Numbered from the stretch's first letter, positions 1-9,162 are shown. The stretch is 55,578 nucleotides of DNA from JBEKSX01 sp049516635 (GCA_049516635.1 JBEKSX010000005.1:1-55578), one strand, 5' to 3'. Made by a program: numbers and translations. The notes: a model not told the origin generated them from the letters alone.

Positions 1-538
1 GAAATTTCAATAAGTAATGAGAAAGCGGTATAATGAATATCACGCCGCCGAGACCGGCAAATGCAGCTATCGAACCGCTAATAATCCCGATGGAGGAGCA
101 CAGTATCCTGTTGTACCTGCGGATTTCATTACCGTTCGTTTGGACGGGGTCTTTTGCGGTAAACAACATCCTGATTCCTGCCAGCATCAGCACAACTGAA
201 AATATTTTCTTCAGTGTTTCTCCGGGGAGTTCCAATGCCACCTTTGATAATAAGAATACGCTGACGGCACTTGTCACACCTATCAATAGGGCTGCAAACC
301 ATATTACATTGCCGTTCTTTGCCTGCTTGTAAGTGGATGATGATGCGGTGAAAAGAATTGTAAAGAGGCTCGTGGCAATGGCGGCTTGAACCGTAAATTC
401 TTGCTGTGGATGGAGGTATGAATAAACAGCTATTAATGAGGGAACGATCACCACACCGCCGCCGACGCCGAACAATCCGGATAATAGCCCCGCCGCTATT
501 CCGATAGAAAATAAAATGAGAATTATTTCTAAACTCAC
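1..538 (-). CDS. TauE/SafE family membrane transporter (3' end outside window)
   Basis: The minus strand reads open from a GTG at 538-536 to the window edge (179 codons). The first residues are MSLEIILILFSIGIAAGLLS, followed by GLFGVGGGVVIVPSL. This glycine-rich GxxGxGGG stretch ending the first membrane helix is the hallmark of the TauE/SafE (DUF81) family, predicted exporters of sulfite, sulfonates or related anions. Further hydrophobic segments follow, and a second glycine-rich half-repeat (AAFAGLGGVIFIIPL) appears near the window edge, as expected for this internally duplicated family. The start overlaps the ctpA stop by 4 nt (GTGA), so it is the third gene of the tmk-ctpA operon. The substrate cannot be told from sequence. 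Confidence 0.85.
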   Translation of the reverse strand, partial: MSLEIILILFSIGIAAGLLSGLFGVGGGVVIVPSLIAVYSYLHPQQEFTVQAAIATSLFTILFTASSSTYKQAKNGNVIWFAALLIGVTSAVSVFLLSKVALELPGETLKKIFSVVLMLAGIRMLFTAKDPVQTNGNEIRRYNRILCSSIGIISGSIAAFAGLGGVIFIIPLSHYLLKF

Positions 539-2211
539 CTGGCAGCCGATAAGAAGCTGTTGTAGAGCTGCCTGTCTTTGATAACGCTCAGAGCTGCCTG
601 AATTTGTGTATCTTCGGACATTGTAGCATCCGTTATCTCTTTATCGGACTTCCCGTATTTCTTAAGTATTTCGGTTATCAACTGTGCTTTTATCTGCGGC
701 TTCGATACGTCGAAGTCTGCTAATTTACCGGACTTTAGTTCTGTCTCGAGGTCTGCAACGTAGGTCCTTGTCTTATCGGAATATTTTTTATCTGCCACTA
801 TCAGTTTCAGATCCGCAAGGTCTTTCTCCGCTTTTGAAGTATAGTCGAAATTCTGTTCGGTCAGAAAATTATAGAATGAATTGATGATGTTATCATTCCA
901 CACAAAACCGTTCACATCAGGATTTTCAGATACATACTTATCAGCGAAACGGTAATACATATCCTGTGTGTTGAGCACTTCCAGAAGCTCATTGTTTGCA
1001 GATGGATTCACTATTGTATCTGGAGTAATACCGCCTTCTGCATAGACCGTTCTTCCGTCGAGTGTTTTGAAGGTCGTCTGGTTGTAATACGGGTCCGGTT
1101 TGAACACACCGTATTTATTTTCCTTGAAATAATTCTTTGCCTGTATCCACCTTCCGCTGGGTGTAAAGTATTTTTGCGTGGTTATCTTGAGCTGGTCATC
1201 ATAGCTCAGAGGATCAATTACCTGCACAAGCCCTTTACCGAATGTCTTCGTTCCGACCAAAACACCCCTGTCGAGGTCCTGAATTGCTCCCGCTACTATC
1301 TCGCTGGCGGAGGCAGTGTTCTGGTTCACGAGCAGAACGATGGGAACGTCCTTGCCGAGCATCGGTTCTTCCACAGAGAAAAATTTCTTTTCGGAATCAA
1401 GCTTTCTGCCTCTCGTCGTAAGAACAAGGCTCCCTTTATCAACGAACTTATTTAATATACTCACTGCGGCATCCATCAATCCGCCGGGGTTATCCCTGAG
1501 GTCGAGTATTACGCCTTTTAGTTCTCCTTTAGATTTCAGTTCAGTCAGTGCATCAGCAATTTCGTTCGCGGCATACCTGCTGAACCTTTCGAGCTTAATA
1601 TATCCGATTCCGCCTTCGAGCATGCCCTTATAAGTTACATTCTTCAGCTGAATCTCTTCCCTGGTCAGGGTGAAGTCAAGTATGCGTTCACCTCTTTTTA
1701 TTTTCATTTTCAATTGAGTGCCTGTGGGTCCTTTTACATACGTACGTACATCGCCGGGATTTTTCCCTTCCATCGATACGCCGTCTATCTCTAAGATCAT
1801 ATCACCGCTTTTTATCCCTTCTCTTTGAGCGGAATAGCCTTCCATGACATCGGTAATAATAATTCCGCTGTCCTTCTTTGCTATCGATATGCCTACACCG
1901 CCGTATTTACCCGTGGTCAAAAGGTCAACTTCATCTTTCCTTGATGCATCTATAAAATTCGTGTAAGGGTCCAGTGTATTCAGCATGCCGTCGATTCCCG
2001 CCTGCATGAATTTATCCGGGATAACCTCATCAACATAATTGAGCGCTACTTCTCTATACACCCTGCCGAAGATATCCATGTTCTTGTTTATCTGCGTGTA
2101 GATATCGTCATCTCCGCCCCCGAAACGCGCCCCGGAAAAGAAAACGAAAAGGAGCAGGACGGGAAGAATCCTGGTTATAAAATATTTTCTTTTATGATCA
2201 GTCTTAGCCAT
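535..2211 (-). CDS. ctpA: S41 family C-terminal processing peptidase (CtpA/Prc type)
   Basis: 558 residues. A basic N-terminus and hydrophobic segment (about 12-28) export or anchor the protein in the periplasm. A PDZ domain follows (about 95-175, with the GGVGI carboxylate-binding loop at 104-108), then the S41 catalytic domain (about 190-365). The catalytic Ser is probably S301 in TASASEI and the general base K326 in TFGKG; the 25-residue spacing is that of the Prc/CtpA Ser-Lys dyad. The family degrades or trims periplasmic proteins from exposed C-termini. The last 170 residues are a helical tail, common in the Bacteroidota/Chlorobi versions. It starts 6 nt after tmk and overlaps the TauE-like start, so the three are probably cotranscribed. 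Family call is secure; the substrate is unknown. Confidence 0.93.
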   Translation of the reverse strand: MAKTDHKRKYFITRILPVLLLFVFFSGARFGGGDDDIYTQINKNMDIFGRVYREVALNYVDEVIPDKFMQAGIDGMLNTLDPYTNFIDASRKDEVDLLTTGKYGGVGISIAKKDSGIIITDVMEGYSAQREGIKSGDMILEIDGVSMEGKNPGDVRTYVKGPTGTQLKMKIKRGERILDFTLTREEIQLKNVTYKGMLEGGIGYIKLERFSRYAANEIADALTELKSKGELKGVILDLRDNPGGLMDAAVSILNKFVDKGSLVLTTRGRKLDSEKKFFSVEEPMLGKDVPIVLLVNQNTASASEIVAGAIQDLDRGVLVGTKTFGKGLVQVIDPLSYDDQLKITTQKYFTPSGRWIQAKNYFKENKYGVFKPDPYYNQTTFKTLDGRTVYAEGGITPDTIVNPSANNELLEVLNTQDMYYRFADKYVSENPDVNGFVWNDNIINSFYNFLTEQNFDYTSKAEKDLADLKLIVADKKYSDKTRTYVADLETELKSGKLADFDVSKPQIKAQLITEILKKYGKSDKEITDATMSEDTQIQAALSVIKDRQLYNSFLSAAR

Positions 2212-2217
2212 TTATTG

Positions 2218-2832
2218 TTATGATTTTAATTTATTTATATACTTTAGAATTTCTTTGTGAATTACCTCAACGGGTAATGAACCGTCTATTAAAACAAATC
2301 TTTTCTTATTCTTATCAGCAAGTTCGCGGAATCCTTTACACACCCTGTTATAGAAGGAAAGCTTCTTAGATTCCATCCTGTCGATGGACTTATTCATCAA
2401 AGCTGCTCTTGCAAAAGCTTTCTTGGGAGGCAGGTCGATAAGGAAAGTAATATCGGGATGAAGTCCGCCTGTTGCAAAATCGTTAACATACACCACTTTC
2501 TTAATGTCAAGTTTTCCGCCGTAACCCTGGTATGCGCCGGAAGAATCATAGTACCTGTCACAGATAACAATAATGCCCTTCTTCAAATGAGGCAATATCA
2601 ATTGTTTAACCAGCTGCGCCCTTGCCGCTGAGAATAAAAGGAATTCTGTCAGCGGAAACATCTCGGAATGGTCCTTATCGAGCAGGATCTCCCTTATCTT
2701 CTCGGAAATTGCCGTTCCGCCGGGTTCACGAAGCAGAACCGATCTCTTCTTTTTCGAGTCGAAATACTGATGGAGCAGTTTTGCCTGTGTGGATTTACCC
2801 GAATAATCTATTCCTTCGAAAGTTATGAACAT
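2218..2832 (-). CDS. tmk: Thymidylate kinase
   Basis: 204 residues, normal length for bacterial dTMP kinase, which phosphorylates dTMP to dTDP with ATP in the cytoplasm. The P-loop FEGIDYSGKST is at the N-terminus (residues 4-14); the usual GSGKST glycine is replaced by Tyr in DYSGKS. The DRYYDSSGAYQG segment matches the conserved DRY...S.AYQ nucleotide-binding motif. The late RMESKKLSFYNRV region corresponds to the LID/helix region DRxExxxxxFxxRV. It is the first gene of a minus-strand operon with ctpA 6 nt downstream. No clear promoter was found in the repeat-rich region upstream. Confidence 0.95.
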   Translation of the reverse strand: MFITFEGIDYSGKSTQAKLLHQYFDSKKKRSVLLREPGGTAISEKIREILLDKDHSEMFPLTEFLLFSAARAQLVKQLILPHLKKGIIVICDRYYDSSGAYQGYGGKLDIKKVVYVNDFATGGLHPDITFLIDLPPKKAFARAALMNKSIDRMESKKLSFYNRVCKGFRELADKNKKRFVLIDGSLPVEVIHKEILKYINKLKS

Positions 2833-2898
2833 TTACATTAATTTAATCTTACAAATTAACAAGAAAATAGGACTAATTAAATTGAGAAAATAAGTTTG

Positions 2899-2974
2899 AA
2901 CCACAGATTACGCTGATTTAAATGATTTGGCTGATTAATCTGTGTAATCTTTTGAATCTGGTTAATCTGTGGTT
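2899..2974. repeat. Inverted repeat with 12-bp perfect arms (AACCACAGATTA family)
   Basis: AACCACAGATTA at 2899-2910 is matched by TAATCTGTGGTT at 2963-2974. The interior holds further imperfect copies of the words GATTAATCTG and TAATCT. Related words recur near 3541, 6689 and 14973, so this is a dispersed family in the genome. The function is unknown; it could form a stem or be a remnant of a mobile repeat. Confidence 0.7.
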
Positions 2975-3046
2975 CTCCTCAGGAGTCCTTCGGACAGAAT
3001 ATTGTTAATTTTATTTTTAACTTAAATTTTGAAATTTTAACTTACT

Positions 3047-3737
3047 ACCCCCCCATTACTTAAGTAATGACAAGTAATAAGGAACGCTGGAATCGCCACT
3101 TTTTGAGTATTTAAGTAATGATTACTTAGTAATAAAATAGAATGCAAAGTAATCATATCGAGAAAAAGTAGATTCATTTAAAAAACGTAATTTTGTTAAT
3201 TTACAAATATTATATTAACACCCGGTCGTTGTCCGGCAGTGTTGATCTAGCCCAAAAAAAGTTAAAAATCGCACGGAATCATAAAAAATAGTACCGTTTG
3301 TTTGTACAATCAACTTGTCTGGAGCTTGTGTCAAGATTTTTATCGTAGAGCCGACCCCGGTGGGTCGTCTCACATTGAGAGACGCCTCATCGAGGCGTCT
3401 CTACGGAAAATAGAACGAGCATTCCGAAAGCTTCAATTACAAATATAATATATTAATCTGCAAAAATCAAGGCAAAAAGGAGGGTATAACTGTGAATATC
3501 AGGGGTTTTTGATAGTGCAAAAATTTTTGCACTTAGTATCTGACCACAGGTTAATCTGCGGAATCATTGTAATCCTTATAATTTGCTGTTTGGAAGATTA
3601 AAGTAACCCACGGTTTCAACCGTGGGCATTGGTAACAAATACATGTAATAACCGTTTCAACGGTTTGCATCACATTATAAACCGTTAAAACGGTTCTTCA
3701 GAATACAATTTAGATTACCCATAGCTAAAGCTATGGG
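3047..3737 (+). repeat. Composite intergenic repeat, copy 1 (hairpin cassette)
   Basis: Three blocks occur here and again, in the same order and orientation, at 48644-49175. Block 1 (3047-3128) has a run of C, the 14-bp palindrome ATTACTTAAGTAAT, then a GGAATCGCCA...TTTTTGA stretch and another TTAAGTAATGATTACTT. Block 2 (3440-3506) runs from CAAATATA through TCAAGGCAAAAA and ACTGTGAA to CAGGGG. Block 3 holds four short perfect hairpins: CCCACGGTTTCAACCGTGGG (3607-3626), AACCGTTTCAACGGTT (3650-3665), AACCGTTAAAACGGTT (3680-3695) and CCCATAGCTAAAGCTATGGG (3718-3737). No transposase frame lies inside. It resembles REP-type or other non-autonomous elements. Confidence 0.75.
3378..3402. repeat. 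Perfect 11-bp stem hairpin (AGAGACGCCTC/GAGGCGTCTCT)
   Basis: AGAGACGCCTC at 3378-3388 and GAGGCGTCTCT at 3392-3402 are separated by ATC. A second hairpin, CGACCCCGGTGGGTCG, lies just before it at 3352-3367. The pair is far more GC-rich than its surroundings, as is common for dispersed palindromic units. No run of T follows, so a terminator role is unlikely. Confidence 0.6.
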
Positions 3738-3943
3738 CTACCGGGTTGAGCGCTTTCGTGCTCACTCGAAATGCAATCCACCACGGCGGACGAGTTACAT
3801 TATTCAGGTTTTTGGAATTGAACTTGCCTGCTCGTTAAAGTATTTTGCTTTTTTAAAGTTTAACTCTAGACTATCCTAACATAGAGCCGCCAGTCTTGGC
3901 TGGGGATAAGTCAAATAAAAGATCAAAATGTTAGTATAATCAG

Positions 3944-3973
3944 ATTCCTGCTTTCGCAGGAATGACAATAAAT
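3944..3973. repeat. Palindromic repeat ATTCCTGC...GCAGGAAT, copy 1
   Basis: ATTCCTGCTTTCGCAGGAAT (3944-3963) followed by GACAATAAAT recurs almost unchanged at 44828-44858 between the c554-like and barrel genes. Two copies about 41 kb apart in noncoding DNA mark a dispersed palindromic family. Confidence 0.65.
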
Positions 3974-4040
3974 GCAGTATTTTGGATACGATAACACATA
4001 ATTAGATACTTTATAAACTTTACGAACTTTACAAACTAAC

Positions 4041-6644
4041 TTGCCAGAACAGCAGACACCGTTGATGCGGCAGTATCAGAAGATAAAGGCGAAGTATCCC
4101 GATACGATACTGCTTTTCCGCATGGGCGATTTTTTCGAGACGTTCGAAAATGATGCTGTGATAGCATCGAAGGTTCTCGGCATTACTTTGACAAGACGCG
4201 CTAACGGCGCCGCATCGGAGGTCCCTTTAGCGGGATTCCCACACCACGCACTGGATAACTATCTCCCCAAGCTTGTGAAAGCGGGATACAAGGTCGCCGT
4301 CTGCGAACAGCTTGAAGACCCGCGAATGGCAAGGGGTATTGTGAAACGCGATGTGATAGAGGTAGTAACACCGGGCATTACTTTTTCCGATAAGCTTCTG
4401 GACCACAAATCGAACAACTACATCGCATCGTTCTTCGTGAAAGATGAGTTCTGCGGGTTTGCGTTCTGCGATATATCGACGGGAGAATTTTCTGCGTGCG
4501 AAATTCCTTTCAGGCAGCTGAAACAGCAGATAGAACTGATAAATCCTTCCGAAGTTGTGATATCAAAATCACAGAAGAGCTTATTTACAGATATTCTAAA
4601 ACTTGATGAACCTGCCGGAACAGAAAAAAAGGTCACCGTAACAAAGCTTGATGAGTGGATATTCACTCTCGATTACTGTACGGAACTGCTTCTGTCACAG
4701 TTCAAAACGAAATCGCTTAAGGGCTTCGGCATCGACGAGCTAAAGCTCGGTATCATAGCTGCCGGTGCTGTGATGAACTATATTCAGGAAACACAAAAGG
4801 GCAACCTTGCCCACATAAATAAGATATCACGGTATGAGACAAGCGATTACATTATACTGGATAACTCAACCAAGAGGAACCTTGAGATAATTTCATCCAT
4901 TTCCGAAGGAAGCCGTGAGGGAACGCTCGTATCTATACTCGATAAGACCGAGACAGCTATGGGTGCGCGTCTGCTGAAAAGCTGGATAACGAGACCTTTG
5001 AAAAAACTTGAACTGATTAACAAACGCCTCGAATGTGTGAACGAGTTCTTTGAAAAGAAAAATTTAAGAAAGAACCTGTTTAGCATGTTCAAGAATATCG
5101 GTGACCTCGAACGGCTGATATCCAAGATAGCAACAGCGCGTGCGGTGGCAAGGGACCTGATAAACTTGAAATTCTCTCTAAGGCAAATATCAGCAGTGAA
5201 AAAGGAATTGAATTCAGCCGGATCAGATACCTTAAAAGAGATAAACAATAACCTGAAAGAGCTTAATGAACTGTGCGAACTGATCGACAGGTCGATAAAC
5301 GAAGAGCTTTCGCTTCACTCGGAGAATAAAGGAATAATCAAGCAGGGCTATAATCCCGAACTTGATGAAATAAGGAACATACTGAACTCCGGTGAAGCGT
5401 GGCTGGAGAATTACCAGCGGAAAGAACGGGAGCGGACGAAGATAAATTCGCTCAAGGTCAGTTTTAACAAAATATTCGGCTATTACATAGAGATATCGAA
5501 AGCGAATCTCGACCGGATAGAAGGCGTGGAAGGTTATATCAGGAAACAAACTCTTGTAAACGCAGAACGCTACATCACGCAGGAACTGAAGGAGTACGAA
5601 GAGAAGATACTGAGCGCGAGCGAAAAGATAAATATTCTCGAAGCGCAGGTGTTTACGGAAATAAGAAATAAGGTTGTCGAGTATGCAAATGATATACAGA
5701 TGAATGCTGCTATGATAGGCATACTCGATGTCCTGATGAGCTTTGCCGAAACTGCCGAATCTGATAATTACTGCATGCCGGAGGTGAACGATTCCGATAA
5801 GATTGAGATAATCGAAGGCCGCCATCCCGTAATAGAGCATTTCCTTCCCGCCGGTGAAAGATATATTCCCAATGATACTCTCATAGACCCGGAATCTGAC
5901 CAGATACTGATTATCACCGGACCGAACATGAGCGGGAAATCGTCTTACCTGAGACAGGTGGGACTTATTGTGCTTCTTGCACAGATAGGGAGTTTCGTTC
6001 CTGCGAAGAAAGCATCGATCGGGATATGCGACAGGATATTCACGCGCGTCGGTGCAATGGATAACATCGCGAGGGGTGAGAGCACGTTCCTTATAGAGAT
6101 GCAGGAATCAGCGAACATCATGAACAACCTTACATCAAAAAGCTTAGTGCTGCTGGATGAGGTCGGCAGAGGAACGAGCACTTATGACGGCATCTCGATA
6201 GCATGGGCGATAACGGAGTACATACACGAATATCCGCTGGCAAGAGCTAAGACGCTGTTCGCCACGCACTACCATGAACTCAATGCACTGGCAAGCCTTT
6301 ATCCGAGAATTAAAAATCTGCGTGTAGAGGTAAAAGAAATAGGCGATAAAGTTATTTTCCTCCATAAGATTAACGAAGGTACTGCAGACCACAGCTTCGG
6401 GATACATGTTGCACAGATGGCGGGACTTCCGGATACAATAATAAAACGTTCGAAGGAGATACTACGCAATTACGAAAAGCGTGAGGAAAGGAACAGGCGT
6501 AAGGACGAGTTCCAGATAAACTTGTTCGAATACAAGGATGAGGAACTGAGGGATATAATAGAGAAAATAAAGATAGAAAACCTCACACCGCTGGAAGCGC
6601 TGGTAAAACTGCAGGAGCTGAAGAAATTTCTGAAGAAAGAATGA
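4041..6644 (+). CDS. mutS: DNA mismatch repair protein MutS
   Basis: 867 residues, full length for MutS, which binds mismatches as a dimer and uses ATP to recruit MutL. The N-terminal mismatch-binding domain carries the Phe-x-Glu wedge (F31-x-E33 in MGDFFETF). A connector, lever and clamp follow. The ABC-type ATPase has Walker A GPNMSGKSS at 627-635 and Walker B LVLLDEVGRGTST (D706, E707), then the TLFATHYHEL switch region and a C-terminal helix-turn-helix dimerisation region. The start is a TTG at 4041, giving MPEQQTPLMRQYQ, the usual MutS1 opening; an ATG eight codons on is a weaker alternative. It stands alone, after a long noncoding block. Confidence 0.97.
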   Translation: MPEQQTPLMRQYQKIKAKYPDTILLFRMGDFFETFENDAVIASKVLGITLTRRANGAASEVPLAGFPHHALDNYLPKLVKAGYKVAVCEQLEDPRMARGIVKRDVIEVVTPGITFSDKLLDHKSNNYIASFFVKDEFCGFAFCDISTGEFSACEIPFRQLKQQIELINPSEVVISKSQKSLFTDILKLDEPAGTEKKVTVTKLDEWIFTLDYCTELLLSQFKTKSLKGFGIDELKLGIIAAGAVMNYIQETQKGNLAHINKISRYETSDYIILDNSTKRNLEIISSISEGSREGTLVSILDKTETAMGARLLKSWITRPLKKLELINKRLECVNEFFEKKNLRKNLFSMFKNIGDLERLISKIATARAVARDLINLKFSLRQISAVKKELNSAGSDTLKEINNNLKELNELCELIDRSINEELSLHSENKGIIKQGYNPELDEIRNILNSGEAWLENYQRKERERTKINSLKVSFNKIFGYYIEISKANLDRIEGVEGYIRKQTLVNAERYITQELKEYEEKILSASEKINILEAQVFTEIRNKVVEYANDIQMNAAMIGILDVLMSFAETAESDNYCMPEVNDSDKIEIIEGRHPVIEHFLPAGERYIPNDTLIDPESDQILIITGPNMSGKSSYLRQVGLIVLLAQIGSFVPAKKASIGICDRIFTRVGAMDNIARGESTFLIEMQESANIMNNLTSKSLVLLDEVGRGTSTYDGISIAWAITEYIHEYPLARAKTLFATHYHELNALASLYPRIKNLRVEVKEIGDKVIFLHKINEGTADHSFGIHVAQMAGLPDTIIKRSKEILRNYEKREERNRRKDEFQINLFEYKDEELRDIIEKIKIENLTPLEALVKLQELKKFLKKE

Positions 6645-6650
6645 ATTTGA

Positions 6651-6815
6651 ACCACAGAGGAGCAGAGAAGCAGAGAAAAGAATTTTCCGAACCACAGATT
6701 TGAATGATTAATATAATTACACGGATAAACATTTTCCAATTATATAATCACAATCTGTTGAGTCTGTAGCTCAGGCAAATAATTTTCCGAATCACAGAGG
6801 AGCAGAGAAGCAGAG
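6651..6815 (+). repeat. Direct repeats (CACAGAGGAGCAGAGAAGCAGAG) left of the GxxExxY pseudogene
   Basis: A 24-base word beginning CACAGAGGAGCAGAG occurs at 6653-6675 and again at 6793-6815. The phrase AATTTTCCGAA(C/T)CACAG also occurs twice (6681-6696 and 6781-6796). A reversed relative lies at 7233-7259. Together they bracket the broken GxxExxY gene. Confidence 0.7.
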
Positions 6816-6833
6816 TAAATTGATAAAAATAAA

Positions 6834-7232
6834 TTGAGAACAGAAGAAATAAATAATCTAAGCGGGCAAATTCTTGATGCGGCAATAGAAGTTCATAGGA
6901 ATTTAGGACCCGGACTATTAGAATCTGTTTACGAAATATGTTTAACTGAAGAACTTACAGAAAGAAATATTAAAGTTGAAAGACAGGTAAACTTACCTAT
7001 TACATATAAAGGAAAAATTCTTTCAAAAGAATTTTTTATAGACTTATTGGTTGAGAATGAAATAATTATTGAACTAAAGACAGTTGATAAAATATTACCT
7101 GTTCATGAAGCACAATTACTTACTTATTAAAAATTAGCTGATAGAAAGCTAGGTTTACTTATAAACTTCAATGAAGCTCTATTAAAGAATGGATATAGAA
7201 GGATACTAAATGGTAAATTGCCCGAAATATAA
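6834..7232 (+). pseudogene. GxxExxY family protein, interrupted by an in-frame stop
   Basis: The first 98 codons (TTG start at 6834) encode a protein with the family signature GLLESVY (GxxExxY) preceded by AAIEVHRNLGPG, followed by EFFIDLLVENEIIIELKTVDK and VHEAQLLTY. At 7128-7130 the frame meets TAA, exactly where family members continue as LKL. The same frame then runs on as KLADRKLGLLINF and NEALLKNGYRRILNGKLPEI to a second stop at 7230-7232, which is the normal C-terminus. One base change (such as TTA to TAA) explains the break. The family resembles small PD-(D/E)XK-like proteins of unknown role, often sited in repeat-bordered islands. A sequencing error or readthrough remains possible. 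Confidence 0.8.
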
Positions 7233-7259
7233 TTCTCTGCTCCTCTGCTTCTCTGTGGT
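7233..7259 (-). repeat. Inverted relative of the GAGGAGCAGAGAAGCAGAG repeat right of the pseudogene
   Basis: Read on the minus strand this is ACCACAGAGAAGCAGAGG followed by AGCAGAGAA, a block-swapped version of the words at 6651-6675 and 6791-6815. It starts directly after the end of the broken GxxExxY frame and ends 12 bases before tadA, so the gene sits exactly between oppositely oriented repeats. Confidence 0.65.
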
Positions 7260-7271
7260 GAGTAAAAGACA

Positions 7272-7721
7272 ATGACACAGAATGAAATATGGATGCAGTA
7301 TGCTTTGAAGGAAGCGGAGAAAGCATTTAAGAAGGAAGAGATCCCGGTCGGCGCCGTTATCGTGTTCGAGAGCAGGATAATCGGCAAGGGCCACAACCAG
7401 GTAGAAACTTTGAAGGACCCGACTGCACATGCGGAAATTATTGCTATAACATCGGCAGCAACATACCTTTCATCGAAGGCTCTGCTGGGATGCTCTATGT
7501 ATGTTACACTTGAACCATGCTCTATGTGCGCGGGGGCAATAGTTCTCGCAAAGATAGAGAATCTCTTTTTCGGAGCGTTCGATAATAAATCAGGTGCTTG
7601 CGGAAGCGTTATGAACATTACAAACAACAAATCATTAAATCATAAATTGAACGTAACCGGCGGAATACTCGATGATAAATGCTCCGAAATTCTGAATAGT
7701 TTTTTTGAGGTGCGGAGATAA
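7272..7721 (+). CDS. tadA: tRNA-specific adenosine deaminase TadA
   Basis: 149 residues, the usual length. The enzyme deaminates A34 to inosine in the tRNA-Arg(ACG) anticodon. The zinc site is intact: H53-A-E55 (HAE) with E55 as proton shuttle, and P82-C83-S-M-C86 (PCxxC). The N-terminal MQYALKEAEKAFKKEEIPVGAV is typical of the family. The start ATG lies just downstream of the repeat-bounded GxxExxY remnant. The MATE gene starts 3 nt after its stop, so the two are probably one transcript. A general cytidine/guanine deaminase is a less likely reading, given the length and motif set. Confidence 0.92.
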   Translation: MTQNEIWMQYALKEAEKAFKKEEIPVGAVIVFESRIIGKGHNQVETLKDPTAHAEIIAITSAATYLSSKALLGCSMYVTLEPCSMCAGAIVLAKIENLFFGAFDNKSGACGSVMNITNNKSLNHKLNVTGGILDDKCSEILNSFFEVRR

Positions 7722-7724
7722 TTA

Positions 7725-9113
7725 TTGCTTACCGAATCAACATCCCTTAACAGAACGATATTAACACTTGCCTGGCCTGCGGTACTGCAAACGCTTGTGC
7801 GTTCATCACTGCCGATCATCGATTCATACTGGATAGGAAAATTAGGAAGCGAACAGCTTGCCGCAATTACCGTAGCATCATTCTTATCATGGGGTGTATT
7901 CGCACTCGGCGAAATGGTTGCGATCGGTACGAATTCGCTTGTAGCACAATCTGTAGGAGCAAAACAGCAGGATACTGCTCGGCACGTAGCCGGTACAAAC
8001 CTCATCATGGCATTGTTCTATGCAATGTTGATCTCATTGTGCGTAATGCCTCTTCTTCCGGTGCTGTATCAATTAACCAAACTCGATGCTCCAAAGGCTG
8101 CACTGGCTAACCAGTACCTGTTCACACTTCTTACAGGTTACCCTTTATTGCTGTTGTTCGAGACCAGCAATTCGATATTCCGTGGAAACGGTGACACAAA
8201 AACTCCTTTCAGGCTTCTTGTGGTTACTGTAATAATTAAAATGTCACTTGTCCCTATATTGATATTCGGTATCAACGGACATCTGCAGTTCGGTATGGCT
8301 GGCGCATCATTATCTACGATCATAGCATACGGAACAGCTTTCTCGGTCAGTCAATTCCTCTTAAGAAAACGTATGCTGGTTGCCCCGTTGAAAAAAAAGA
8401 TAAAAAACCTTTTCAGCGATATCAAATTCAACTGGAAGGTTATGAAGGAAACGATCAAAATAGGTATTCCCCTTTCGCTCGAAGGATTGCTTTTTTCGAT
8501 GATATATATTTTCGTATCAAGGTTCGTGGGAGATTTTGGTACGGTGGGACTTGCCGCGCTCGGTATCGGGCACCGTTCGGAAGCAATTCCGTACCAGATA
8601 GGTGAGGGATTTTCGATCACTGCAAGCATACTCGTGGGACAGAACATAGGAGCTTCGAATCCCGATAGAGCAGAAAAAGCTGCATGGCGGACATTGTATT
8701 TCGGGTGGCTGCCCATGATTTTATACGGTTCATTGCTGTTTTTCGGTGCATCTTCGGTTGCAGGAGTGTTCACAACCGATCAGGCGGTAATAAACACGGC
8801 GAAAGTATATAACATGATAGCAGCGTTCAGTATCTTTTTCGCAGTGACCGAATCAGTGTTCACAGGTGCTTTTGCGGGTGCGGGAAATTCACTGCCGCCG
8901 TTATTCATAAGCCTGCCTGTGACCGCTATGAGGATCCCGTTATGTGCTATATTTGCTCCCATTTACGGAATGAACGGGATATGGATAGCGATATTTTCGA
9001 CTTCTATAGTTAAAGGGATCATTATCGCATTGTGGTTCAAACGCGGTAAATGGAAAGAGAGGAAATTTGCTCTTGCAAAACAGAACCCGCTTGAATACGT
9101 GGAATTGAGATAA
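7725..9113 (+). CDS. MATE family multidrug/Na+ antiporter
   Basis: 462 residues with about 12 hydrophobic segments in two similar halves, the MATE (MatE) fold of inner-membrane proton- or sodium-driven drug exporters. Typical signatures include LAWPAVLQTLVRSSLPIIDSYW at the first helix, the FRGNGDTKTP loop near residue 150, and GIPLSLEGLLFSMIYIFVSRF at the start of the second half. TTG at 7725 is the likely start, 3 nt after tadA, with a GGAGAT ribosome-binding site inside the tadA end. Substrate unknown. Confidence 0.9.
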   Translation: MLTESTSLNRTILTLAWPAVLQTLVRSSLPIIDSYWIGKLGSEQLAAITVASFLSWGVFALGEMVAIGTNSLVAQSVGAKQQDTARHVAGTNLIMALFYAMLISLCVMPLLPVLYQLTKLDAPKAALANQYLFTLLTGYPLLLLFETSNSIFRGNGDTKTPFRLLVVTVIIKMSLVPILIFGINGHLQFGMAGASLSTIIAYGTAFSVSQFLLRKRMLVAPLKKKIKNLFSDIKFNWKVMKETIKIGIPLSLEGLLFSMIYIFVSRFVGDFGTVGLAALGIGHRSEAIPYQIGEGFSITASILVGQNIGASNPDRAEKAAWRTLYFGWLPMILYGSLLFFGASSVAGVFTTDQAVINTAKVYNMIAAFSIFFAVTESVFTGAFAGAGNSLPPLFISLPVTAMRIPLCAIFAPIYGMNGIWIAIFSTSIVKGIIIALWFKRGKWKERKFALAKQNPLEYVELR

Positions 9114-9162
9114 GTGAGAAAATTTTCTATCGAAGTTTATTCAAAATTATCCGGCGTTCGCT

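Larger units (their letters stand above)
2833..4040. other. 1.2 kb noncoding region between tmk and mutS, rich in hairpin repeats
   Basis: No credible reading frame is present on either strand. The stretch is a string of inverted repeats: a 12-bp perfect pair AACCACAGATTA/TAATCTGTGGTT at 2899-2910 and 2963-2974; CGACCCCGGTGGGTCG at 3352-3367; an 11-bp pair around ATC at 3378-3402; the composite element at 3047-3737; and a cousin of the ATTCCTGC...GCAGGAAT hairpin at 3944-3963. It separates divergent genes, so promoters for tmk and mutS must lie inside it, but none stands out by eye. Confidence 0.85.

Noticed and set aside
33..332. 99-codon plus-strand frame at the left edge
   Set aside because: It is antisense to the TauE/SafE gene, whose glycine-rich motif and operon overlap are far stronger evidence.
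3607..3737. CRISPR-like array of short palindromes
   Set aside because: The units differ in sequence and spacing, there are no equal-length spacers and no cas genes.
5232..5840. 202-codon minus-strand frame inside mutS
   Set aside because: Fully inside the conserved mutS coding region; aromatic, low-information protein with no recognisable domain.
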